Program-made: the position numbers and the translations under genes
Assembly (NCBI GenBank): GCA_028386065.3
Contig: JAKUCV010003579.1
Location: forward strand, 169,170 to 233,169
Source of the DNA: Turnera subulata
Lineage: Eukaryota; Streptophyta; Magnoliopsida; Malpighiales; Passifloraceae
Direction: 5' to 3'
Length of the DNA: 64,000 bases
Shown here: piece after piece, positions 34,955 through 43,690 of the stretch
How positions within the stretch are numbered: position 1 is the stretch's first letter
Layout: each line of letters opens with the position of its first letter
Notes under the pieces: generated by a model
Database searches by the model: none
What the model saw: the letters and a program-made list of their open reading frames with translations, nothing else
Told to the model about the DNA's origin: nothing

Positions 34955-35807
34955 TACTCAACTCACCATACTGGCCACACTTCAGGTATTTGCCTATGAA
35001 TCTCTTGTCCAAGATTTTCATTCCAATATGATACCGAAGCATGATGATAGTGGAAACAGAATTGGTCTGCAAAGCACGATTAGTGGCATCTCTGTCTTTG
35101 TTGATGCCAAATTGATTAGGAAGCTGCTGAATTTGAGAAAGGGGTATGTTAAATACTATAACACTGGTTCTAGAAATCCGGTTAATGTGCCCAACACCCC
35201 TAGTGTTTCTGAGCAGAGAAAAATACTCTTTGGGTAGTCTACTAAGAAGGGTGACTATCAGGACCTCTCGACTGAGCATAGGCTTGTTCTTTACTTTATC
35301 ACAAGAATCCTGATTCCTTGCAATGGTCATCAGACTTTGCTCAAGACTTATGACATGTGGCTTCTGGGTTGTTTGCAGACCAATAGTAATGTGGACTGTG
35401 GCTTTACAATCTTCCATCATCTTTGGCTCTCTTCTGGTCGACCTTATGGACACCTCATCACCCTGATTGCTCACCATTTTCGTGTGAATCCCACCAATGC
35501 GCATCATCCTATTCTTGGTGAGTCCATATGTACAACCACTCTTAGCAAAATGCACCTTAAAAAGAATAAGCATGGGATCTTCTATGTGGTTGATCCGAGT
35601 GCCTCTAAGGATGCTCGCATTGAGGCTCTTACTGAGGAGAAAAAGGATGTGAAAGAAGAGCTTCTTGAGCTTAAAGGCATGATGAGCAAGCTTATGGAAA
35701 TGGGTAAAGCGCAGCTGGATTTGTTGATTACTGAGGATGCAAACGAGTCTACTGATGCAGATGAGTCTACTGATTCCTCATCCGACCAAAAATCTGCTAG
35801 TGTTTGA
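34955..35807 (+). pseudogene. Extra 3' ORF of SIRE-like Copia, C-terminal part
   Basis: After copy alpha the coding sequence resumes (LNSPYWPHF, shift, then VFAYESLVQDFHSNM). It continues with frame changes near 35237 and 35330 (YGHLITLIAHHFRVNPTN) and finishes with an acidic Ser/Asp-rich tail (ADESTDSSSDQKSASV) and a stop at 35807. The S-P-Y-W and SLV.DF..N pattern resembles the plant 'putative transposon protein' domain found in the extra ORF of SIRE-type elements. Function unknown. Confidence 0.75.
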
Positions 35808-36297
35808 CTTCCATGTGGCCATCCAAATATGATGCTCACCTAGGATCATGCATGTTTTTGTTTATGCTTGTTTATCTGTTTCTTGTACTTTGCTGGTAGT
35901 TTTGGCATCTTCAGTGCCAATATGTCTCTCTGTTGCTATTTTACTTGGTTCTTGACTGGTTCTATCTACTGTCTGTTGCTGTTGTTTCTGTTATGGCATT
36001 CTAGGTGCTAATCTGTCCACCTTTGTTGTGCTTTTTGTGATGCCAAAAGGGGAAGAGATCACTAAGTTGTGGGAGAGATTTAGGTTTGGGAGCATGTGGA
36101 TCTGTGTTTTTCGACATGTTCATTCTTTTTTAATATAATGTGGCTTCTAAACTTTATGTCTTCAATTTATTTTTTTGCTCCTTATGCTCGAACCGCTTGA
36201 AAGATGGACAAATTGGAAAACTATTTTATCTAGGGGGGAGAATACATTCACATCTCCACATTTGTTTAGGGTTTGTCATCATCAAAAAGGGGGAGAA
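35808..36297 (+). other. 3' non-coding region and polypurine tract of SIRE-like Copia
   Basis: Non-coding DNA with repeated variants of a 'tttggcatc…gtgccaa' phrase (35900, 35995, 36039). It ends in the purine-rich CAAAAAGGGGGAGAA (about 36283-36297), the polypurine tract that directly precedes the 3' LTR at 36298. Confidence 0.8.
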
Positions 36298-37428
36298 TGT
36301 GAATCGGATGATGATTAGGAAGTTACTTAAGGATAATTAATTAAACTTATTAACATAAGGCATGCACTAAAATGAGACATTGATTATACTATTATAATAT
36401 GCCTTTAAATATAATTAATTATACCAATTATTATTATATGTTTGAATATAGTAACTAGGTTTTAATTATGACAAACCTATGTGTAGCATGTGTTGTGCCT
36501 AACCATGTATTGCAGCTCACATGAGGAGCCTCCAATCCGTGATCAAACATCACAATCAAGCTTTGGAAGATGAGTGAGTGGGATTGGTTTTGGAACATGA
36601 GATGTCGCTTTCAAAGTGCAAACTCCCATACCACTCATGTTTATTTAATCCCTAATGGCATTGGCAAACAAACCTAGTACCTACCATTTTTGGGATTGAT
36701 TCTGTGATAAAAGTAACCTTAAACAAATCAAAAGGCAGCTGAATTCAAACTTCCTAGGACCAACCTAGGACTATGCTGAACAATGTCATTAATGGTCAAA
36801 AAGCTGCAGTCTGATGGGTCTCGTGCCAAAGCGTGAAAGGGACAACTGGGAAGAAGAACGTTGACACCCTGGCACCTCTAGCAACAAAACGGGCTGGAAT
36901 AAAAGGGACAGTTAACGGATCAAATTCAATTGAAATTATCCCTCCTGCCTCTATATAAAGAGATGTTGACTCAAAGAGATCTATAGAGCTGCTAAAACAG
37001 AGATTCTGAATTCAAGCAAAGGCAGTGCACTTACAGTTCTCAAGTCAAGCAAAACAGAGAAATAAACACTTTTCTTAGTTCATTCATTGTGAGACAATAT
37101 CTGAAGGAAAAAGTTGTTATACTTAGTAGTTACTTTTGTATCAAAGGGTTTTGTGTAAGGCAAAGCTAGGGAAAGCTTTGTGGTCAGTGTGTAAGGTTTG
37201 AGTTGAGCCTAAGGGAAAAACTTGTATTATAGATTAGTGGTTGAACCCGTAAAAAACCATAATAAGAGTGAGTTAGAAATCTCAAGGGGTGATCCTTGAG
37301 TAGTAGAGGTAGTCTTGTGTGGCGAACCACTATAAATTCTGTGTCATATTTTCTCTAACCCTTTTCTCTTTGCATTTTAATTAGTGTGTTCATTAGTAGT
37401 CTTAAATAAAATTTCAGAGAGAAAAACA
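36298..37428 (+). mobile_element. 3' LTR of SIRE-like Copia
   Basis: It starts TGTGAATCGG and ends AAAAACA. 1131 bp, colinear with the 5' LTR apart from the Helitron. It retains a TATA box in CTATATAAAG at 36951-36960. It is followed by GTTTGGCATC, which also follows the 5' LTR. Confidence 0.9.
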
Positions 37429-37433
37429 GTTTG

Positions 37434-38525
37434 GCATCCGTACCTTTTTTTTCCTCTCGATAATTCCTTGTTCGTCTGATATTCTTTGCTTTATTCTTTT
37501 TTTATTGTTTTCTCTTTTAAAATTATTTATTCATTTTTTAAATTTTATATAAAATTCTACATATTTTTATTATTTTTTAATTTTAATTTTCATCTATCTA
37601 AGTTTTTTATTTTATTTTCTTATTAATTTTCCAGTATAAATAGTTATTCGCATTTTTTTCCTCTCCGCGATTCCTTGTTCATTTGATATTCTTTTCTTTA
37701 TTGTTGTTTTTTTGTTTGATTTTTAAAAGCGTAGGCGTATGAAGTTTTATTTTTCAGTATAAAAATTCATCTTTTTAGTTATTTGTTTTTTCCTTATTAA
37801 ATTTTTTCATGTTCTATATCGGCTCATAAATCGGTTTTTTGGTTCGGGTGGCTTGGTTTGGGGGGTTTTGTAGGAAAGAAGATTGTCAAATGAAGAGTTA
37901 ACATGTGTCAAACAACCTACATGTCAGCAATTTTACCTGTTGGAATAGGTTAGTGGATAAAAATACCTAATCATTTCCAAATTAGGATGCAAAATCAAAA
38001 AATTAAAAATTGAGTGACTAAAATCATAGTGGCTGCCAAGGTTTTGAAAACCGGACCGGCCATTGAACCGGCGAAGGGGATGTTCAAGGAAAACCGGGGT
38101 TCACCCGTTTTATTAAAATATATTAATTTTTTAAGAAAACGGTCAAAATATATTCATTATAATAATTTTATGGTCAAAATTGAAGTCATTCTCAATATAT
38201 ACTAAAACTTATGTAAAGAAAACACTAATTCAATAGTTTCATTGGTTAATGACTTTAAATATTGTTAGGAGGTCAAGGGTTCAAGTCTTACTCTCACCAT
38301 TTTTAAAACTTTTAAATGAAAAAAAGAGGTTCAACCGGTAAAAACCGGCCGATTCGTTAAAATCCGTAAAAACTGGCCGGTTCAAAACGGTTGTGTAACA
38401 GGGGATTTTTTCCAGTGAACCGGACCGGGGTTTGCTGAAAAGGCGGTTGAACCGGGTTAACCGGACGAACCGGTCCGGTTTTAATAACCTTGGTGCCTGC
38501 CAAACTGAGGGGCCAATATTAAGCC
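37434..38525 (-). repeat. Right terminal inverted repeat (with MITE inside)
   Basis: Inverted counterpart of 9673-10150, longer because of the MITE and internal duplication. The 'tttttcctctc…ttccttgttc' segment occurs twice (37446 and 37657). The outer end 'gccaaactgaggggcc…aagcc' matches the left end after inversion. Confidence 0.75.
38040..38490. mobile_element. MITE with imperfect TIRs, inserted in the right TIR
   Basis: The insert starts GGTTTTGAAAACCGGACCGG and ends CCGGTCCGGTTTTAATAACC, so the ends are inverted repeats. Flanks 'gtggctgccaa' (left) and 'gtgcctgccaa' (right) look like a 9-11-bp target duplication. The uninterrupted sequence is visible in the left TIR, where 'ttggcagccac' is single. 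The size and duplication length suggest a Mutator-type MITE (inference). It is rich in AACCGG/CCGGTT and does not code for protein. Confidence 0.8.
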
Positions 38526-38820
38526 AAAAAAAAAGATAAAAAATTGAGTCCAGACCAAAATCATTATCATATTGTATGCCCTTAAGCCCACGCGAATGAC
38601 GGGGCATCCTGTTCTCTCCATGGAACTACATGTCACCCAGGCTTAGGGTTTTTCTTTTTTGATGAGGAAAAAAAAAAAAACCAGGCTTAGGGTTTTGATG
38701 AAGCGTAAAAGTTAAACCCCATTTTCTCCCATCCTCCGTCATCTTCTCCTCCTCCTCCTCCTCCTCCATCCACCATATCCAGCTAATCCTTCCACCGAGC
38801 CAGCCAGTACGGAGCTCCAT
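38526..38820 (+). promoter_or_regulatory. Putative bL12m promoter with two telo-boxes and a site-II-like element
   Basis: TTAGGGTTT, the inverse of the AAACCCTAA telo-box, occurs at 38643-38651 and again at 38687-38695, each inside 'caggcttagggtttt', so a short segment is duplicated. AGCCCA (inverse TGGGCT, site-II-like) lies near 38586-38591. Telo-box plus site II is a known signature of plant ribosomal-protein and other growth-linked genes. A (CTC)n tract at about 38744-38767 probably lies in the 5' UTR. The transcription start is not defined. Confidence 0.6.
38744..38767. repeat. (CTC)n microsatellite in the 5' UTR of bL12m
   Basis: About eight CTC units upstream of the likely leader intron. 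Pyrimidine-rich tracts are common in plant ribosomal-protein leaders. Confidence 0.85.
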
Positions 38821-38860
38821 CAGGTTAACATTCCTTCCATTTTTCCTGCTGTGGTTTCCG

Positions 38861-39541
38861 GTAAGTAGCGGATTGTCACTGTTCTTAAATGCGTAGCCCT
38901 TTGTTTTTTTTTTTTTAATTCAAATTGTTGTCTGTCTCTCCTTGGAAGATTTTTTGCTTGATTTTTTGTTTTTGTATATTATGGATGTACTGGAGGAGGG
39001 TGTTGTGGGGCCTCTTGCCTGATAACCCGCTTTGTTGAAATCAATTGGTTTACCATGACATGATTTTGTTTTCTTCGCATATTGTGTGTTAACATTATTA
39101 TTCTGTTGTATTAGAATTTTTGCTTCTGCGTTGTTGTTTAATCTGGAGTTGTTGATTCATAGTTGACATCAAGTTTTAGAATGATGTATGTTAGAAGAAT
39201 GGGACAATATAAAAATTCTTCACTTTTGGTGGAGGATGTTGGAGAAGCAAAAGAATGACAAGCTGGTGCTCAGGGGTTTTTAAAAATAGTGATTCCATAC
39301 CCGAAGTTCAATAGGGGCCTGAAACTTTACTTTGGAAGAAGCAATGATGGGTTTCTGGATGCATTAGATAGTTTATTGGTTGTATTTCAGTTCTCATTCT
39401 CTGAGTTGCCCATGTAGCGTTTACTTTTTATTGCTAGCATGTTTTTGTTCTTCTTAGAATAGCACAAAAACGTATGTTTTTCTCACTTTCATTGCCACTG
39501 ACTCTTACTTTGTCCTTACATGCAATGGACCTTTGCCGCAG
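38861..39541 (+). other. Probable 5' UTR intron of the bL12m gene
   Basis: A donor GTAAGT follows 'ttccg' at 38861. A polypyrimidine-flanked acceptor (tttgccgcag) ends at 39541, exactly 100 bp before the ATG at 39642. The interval is T-rich and non-coding, as plant introns are. Another donor, CAG|GTTAAC at 38824, is possible. Confidence 0.6.
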
Positions 39542-39641
39542 AATGCACTTTTTGTAAGCAGAAGGTGAAACCAGTGTCTTCAGTTACATTCGATGCTACA
39601 AGTCTTTGGTTGAAATCGTTTTCCACTAATTTGCAAAAAGG

Positions 39642-40223
39642 ATGAAATTTCTTCACCTAGCCAGATGTGTTCGCAGCGAACCCAGTCTCCGTGAAATCAC
39701 TGGGCCTTTGCAGGTCCGCTATTTTCAGCATGATTTTGTACCAAGAGATCCCAAGGCCAAGCCTAAAAAATACAAGTACCCGGCAGTCTATGATCCATAT
39801 GGCCCTAGACCTCCACCATCGGACAAAGTCATCCAACTTGCGGAGCGTATTGCTGCCTTACCCCCTGAGGAGCGATCTCAAATCGGTCCTACTCTCGAGT
39901 ACAGGTTCCATCACCCCAAATTGCAGAAAGTGGAGGCAGACTTTGCAGTTGATGGGTCCCAAGGAGGGGGAAAAGCTGGAGCTGCAAAGGTAGAGGAGAA
40001 GAAGGAGAAAACAGCATTTGATGTGAAGCTGAAGAAGTTTGATACTGCAGCGAAGATTAAGGTGATTAAAGAAGTCAGAGCTTTTACTGATTTAGGACTG
40101 AAGGAGGCCAAAGAGTTGGTTGAGAAGGTACCTGCTGTGCTTAAAAAAGGGGTCACCAAAGAGGAAGCAGATATCATGATAGAGAAGATAAAAGCTGCAG
40201 GAGGGGTTGCAGTTATGGAGTGA
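39642..40223 (+). CDS. Mitochondrial ribosomal protein bL12m (L7/L12 family)
   Basis: A 193-residue protein in one coding exon. Residues 1 to about 27 (MKFLHLARCVRSEPSLR…) are Arg-containing and free of acidic clusters early on, like a mitochondrial presequence. A plant-specific Pro-rich linker (DFVPRDPKAKPKKYKYPAVY) precedes an L12 N-terminal dimerisation segment (about 61-93) and a Gly/Ala/Lys hinge (about 104-122). The C-terminal L7/L12 domain (about 124-193) has the conserved DVKLKKFDTAAKIKVIKEVR and GLKEAKELVEKVP. This domain recruits elongation factors to the ribosome stalk. The ATG at 39642 gives the full presequence; no earlier in-frame ATG is seen in the exon. The gene lies just outside the 29-kb nest. 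Mitochondrial rather than plastid location is inferred from the linker type. Confidence 0.92.
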   Translation: MKFLHLARCVRSEPSLREITGPLQVRYFQHDFVPRDPKAKPKKYKYPAVYDPYGPRPPPSDKVIQLAERIAALPPEERSQIGPTLEYRFHHPKLQKVEADFAVDGSQGGGKAGAAKVEEKKEKTAFDVKLKKFDTAAKIKVIKEVRAFTDLGLKEAKELVEKVPAVLKKGVTKEEADIMIEKIKAAGGVAVME

Positions 40224-40674
40224 CAGCTTTAGCTTTCTTGCCATGTTGATGTCGGTTCTGTTTGAATGGGTTCGCTTCATCTTGTAGAAGAATTACAGTT
40301 TGTCAACTGTAAATTTGCAGAGTTCTGATTGCACAGATGGATCACAACTATCACCAGATGTTATTGAAATATCAGTTTCGAGCTTATTTTGCAATGCATA
40401 ATCTGGAGTTGAGTGGACGTTCTCCAGACCCGAGATCCAACCTTCTGCTATTTAGATAATGCGTTTGATTTCATCCTGTTGCATCAACACTTGTGGTTAG
40501 GTGTATTTTTGGTGCTTTTATCCTACGGATGCAAACAGGCGGATGTAAAATTCCAATCAAAATATGTGATCTTGCATGTCCACTAAAGCTCGTACAAAGG
40601 AACTGTGCCCCATAATCCCAGGATCACAAAGCAGAAAAGCGAAATCATCTCGCATCATCTAATTTATATGAAAG
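40224..40674 (+). other. 3' UTR and flank of bL12m
   Basis: The first 150-250 bp after the TGA are probably 3' UTR (T-rich, 'ttgtagaagaattac'). No other gene is seen before the LINE target duplication at 40675. Confidence 0.6.
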
Positions 40675-41772
40675 ATCTTTTATACTAGTTTTTTTTTTGA
40701 AAGGCCATATAGATTTTATTGATAAGAAATTGAGAAGCACATTACAAAATTGTAATCAAACCATGCTACAAGATCGGAGTCTCTAGGAATACTAAATGGT
40801 AAATAAAACTGCAACAAAATATAAGCTTCTGACAGATAGATTTCGGGGAAGCGTTTTGACATATAGCAAGTGAGAAGCCATGGGCCTGACAGGGGATTGA
40901 GGACCCAAAAAACTACCATGGAAGATTTCAAAGATGAAGTCAATGTTGGATGCATTGAATCATTCTTGAATGGCCGTCAATGCTTTGATGAGAGTCAAGA
41001 GTTCAAGTGGGAAGTTCAGTACCAATATTGCAGTGGAAGAAAAGAGAAGCTGCTTTTGAGGGGGAATTCGATGAGCCCATGAGCCAAGATAATAGCTTGA
41101 GACATTCGTGGGTAATTTCGATAAAGTCACTTATGACAAGGCATGGGGTTTGGAGAGGTCGGTCTACAGAAGGAGCTATTCTCGTGTATCACTAGATTTG
41201 AATGAATCGAATGTGAAGCAAGAGAAATTTGATTGAGTGGGGGGTCCCTTAGTGTAGAGCCATGATTTTGCGATAGAGGCGTTAAGCCATGAGAAAAGGA
41301 CTGAATTCGAAAAAGATAGGAGGCCACCCAAAAGACCTTCAGAGAATGATGCGGGTCAATAGGGGGTCAAGGATTTTTTATACTAGGAGAGGAATTCAAT
41401 CTTCTACAATACTAAAAATTGATGGGCATCATGTTTTGGAGATTTGGACTGGAAGGGGGGTATCAGCGGTTATGTTTTGGCTGAGTTTTGAAATAAAATC
41501 CTTCTTGGAAATTCCTTCGGTAATATTAAGAAGAACTCCAATGTTCCATGTCTTTTCAAAATCTTGGATGAATTGCTCGTGGATTTGAGAGGGATAGTTG
41601 GGTTGGGTTTGGGGTAATAAGGGGAGAGAATGGGCTGAGATACAAAATTTGATTTGGGATGGGTCAAAGAAGGTGGAGGAGAAGGGCTTTTGTTTTTGTC
41701 CATTGAGGCTCTAGTGTCGGGTCTGATAAGGGCACCTCTGCCAGGGGGATAGAGGGGGAAGTTGCTTTGCGC

Positions 41773-42132
41773 TTAATTTTGGACTTTTGCTCTTTGGATT
41801 TGGGTATGGAGGGAGGATTTTTCGGAGCGGGGCATAGAGCAGACATCTTGGATTTTTTTTCCTTTTTGCCGTTTTTTTAGACGATTGAGGTTTACAAGAT
41901 AGGAAAGAGGAATGTCATCTACATCGAGGGTTGTGTGAGGACAGCCTGAGGAGTGGGGAAGGGGATATCGTTGGAGAGCATGGCTCACAAGAGATATGAT
42001 TGGGGGATTTTACCCAACCAGAGTCATTGTCAGAGGTATATTTGGGGGTTGAGGTGCATGCGTCTTGGGAATTAGGTTTGGAGACAGATTGGTTGGGTTT
42101 AGTGTTTATGGGTTCCCGAGGGGAGACAGGGC

Positions 42133-42179
<47 letters not shown>

Positions 42180-43398
42180 CTCATGTCTTGCACATTGGCC
42201 ACGTCAGCCTGGAGGTCAGATGGGCGGGCTGAGGAGGGGGTCTTCGGCGGTTGAGCATCTTGACCAGAAGCCGGTACATCGTCGGAATCGCAATCGGGAG
42301 TGCCAGAACAATCTGGAGCCTCAAAACCATCAAAGCAGATATTTGAATTCTGCAGTAGATGATCTACATCAACAATTGGATCTTCAAAAAGAATGATATC
42401 AAAAAAATCTTCTCCAACAGCGATTCTTCTAGCTTGATTTATGGGGGTTCTTTCAGATGTGCAAACTAAGATTCTAGCACAGTCAAAAGAGTCTTTCATT
42501 GTTGTTGCTTCATCTATTCCTAGATACTTGCCAAAGAGATTACCGAATGCAGAGAAAAAATTAGAGTTCCAAACATAAGCGCACTCCATAACAGGTAATC
42601 CATGAGATCCTTTGACGAGAAACATCTTGAGGCGACCATGGTTTAATCTTCGAAAAATAATTGAGAAGCAGATCTTGGTGGGATTGAAGGGCTGATGTCA
42701 TCTCTTTTGGTGATTGAAAGGATAAGAGGGCTTGATTCCCACCCATGAGTTTGATGTCCGAGAAGGGGAGGTTGCCTTCTTGTAAGGATTGTTTAAGAGT
42801 GATGAACTCTGTGCTATCTAGGAAGGTCCCAACGGCACAACCTTCTAGCCATTGGAGGTTGGAGGGCGAGGCTTTAAAAGAGGAAAAAGGTGTGTGGTTT
42901 TTAATGGGGTTGGGCTTAGGAATATGCGGGGAAGAGGGAATGCTTGATTTTTGATGGATTGAATTCTTCCTTTGAAGTACACCAAGGGTACTACGGGACT
43001 TTGTCAGTTTATTTGAGTTTGATGTGGGTTTTGGAAATGAACGGGAGTGGGAGAGTTCGTGGGGGTCCGGGGGCGGTTTTGCAAAGTGAATTGTGAAAGG
43101 ATGATTGCTGGCCAGTTTCATTCTAAGGTAAAGCAAGATGTCATTTGGATTCTTTCTGTCTTGGAAGATGCGAATAAATCCAAACTTATTCCCAGCATCA
43201 TTGGTTTTGGGTGGAATATACACACTCTGAATTTTGACGAAGGGCTGAAAAATCCTTCTAAGGATGCTTGCATTCATATCCATGGGGATATTACCAATAT
43301 ACAAGGAAGTGCATATGGATGGGGTGGAAGGATGAGGCGATACTGTGTGGTTTGGAATAAATGGGTCAAGATAGAGTGGCTGGGATGGAAGGGGATTT
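41773..43398 (-). pseudogene. LINE ORF1 (RRM, then DUF4283-like part), frameshifted
   Basis: In a frame open from about 43398 the - strand gives an RRM (SLYIGNIPMDMNASILRRIF, then NKFGFIRIF). No ATG lies between the upstream stop and the RRM. A Ser/Pro-rich linker and a second conserved part (RISWITCYGV) follow. Near 42590 a 1-base loss moves homology to the next frame (WNSNFFSAFGNLFGKYLGID). It then runs through the poly-proline tract encoded by the C-run opposite 42135-42177 to a basic tail. RRM plus this second module is typical of ORF1 in plant L1-type LINEs. Frameshifted, so not functional. Confidence 0.8.
42135..42177. repeat. Homopolymer of 43 consecutive G (C on - strand)
   Basis: An unbroken run of 43 G residues inside the LINE ORF1. 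On the - strand it codes for poly-proline. A run of this length can form G-quadruplexes, and its true length is hard to sequence. Confidence 0.9.
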
Positions 43399-43690
43399 TA
43401 TAAAAAGGAAGATTTAACTGTGTGTAAAGGGGATGAGGGATAGGAGGATGGTACAAAAAAGGGTAGGGATAAAGATTTGTATGCGAGAGGGGATTATGTT
43501 GGAAGTATGGGTTGAATCTGGGGAGGGATTTGATGGGTTTAAAAGAAGAAGATATTTTGGGAGTAAAACTAGGACGGGGAACATGACGATTCAGGTGGTG
43601 ATTTAGTTTAGGGGAGGGAGGTATGAGAGAAGGACGTGGGAGAAGGGGACGAGAGCGGGGAAGGGGAGCCAGCCATCTTTTATACTAGTT

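Larger units (their letters stand above)
10371..37428 (+). mobile_element. SIRE/Maximus-like Copia element (outer), split by nested elements
   Basis: Related LTRs lie at 10371-12099 and 36298-37428. Between them, in order on the + strand, are a long gag with two CCHC knuckles, protease, integrase, RT, RNase H, and an extra 3' ORF before a purine-rich CAAAAAGGGGGAGA tract. Long gag plus an extra 3' ORF is the hallmark of the SIRE/Maximus lineage. The internal region is interrupted at 18494-34954 by family-P copies. Left flank GTTAG and right flank GTTTG would be an imperfect target duplication, but the right junction is unusual. Confidence 0.88.
9673..38525. mobile_element. Long-TIR DNA element (Mutator-like or foldback) hosting the nested insertions
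   Basis: The left end (GAGGCTTAATACCTC…, 9673 onward) is matched in inverted orientation by the right end (…ATATTAAGCC, ending at 38525) over several hundred bp. Examples are the 'caaacaacctacatgtcagc' stretch near 37911 and its inverted partner near 9810-9840. A direct repeat TGAGTCCAGACC lies 10-20 bp outside each end (9644 and 38545), which supports this as one disrupted insertion. No transposase is visible. Most of the span is later insertions. A Mutator relationship is inferred from the long TIRs only. Confidence 0.65.
40675..43690 (-). mobile_element. Non-autonomous LINE (ORF1 only) with 16-bp target duplication
   Basis: ATCTTTTATACTAGTT stands on both sides (40675-40690 and 43675-43690). 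The insert, 40691-43674, reads on the - strand: C-rich 5' end, RRM-bearing ORF1, a Pro-rich region, and a typical plant LINE 3' end ('tcaataaaatctatatgg' then a poly-A tail, seen as T's at 40691). The endonuclease and reverse transcriptase of ORF2 are absent, so the element must have been mobilised in trans or lost ORF2 afterwards. Size about 2.98 kb. Confidence 0.9.

Noticed and set aside
38281..38607. 108-codon - strand frame
   Set aside because: Lies within the MITE and the TIR end. Its content reflects AACCGG repeats.
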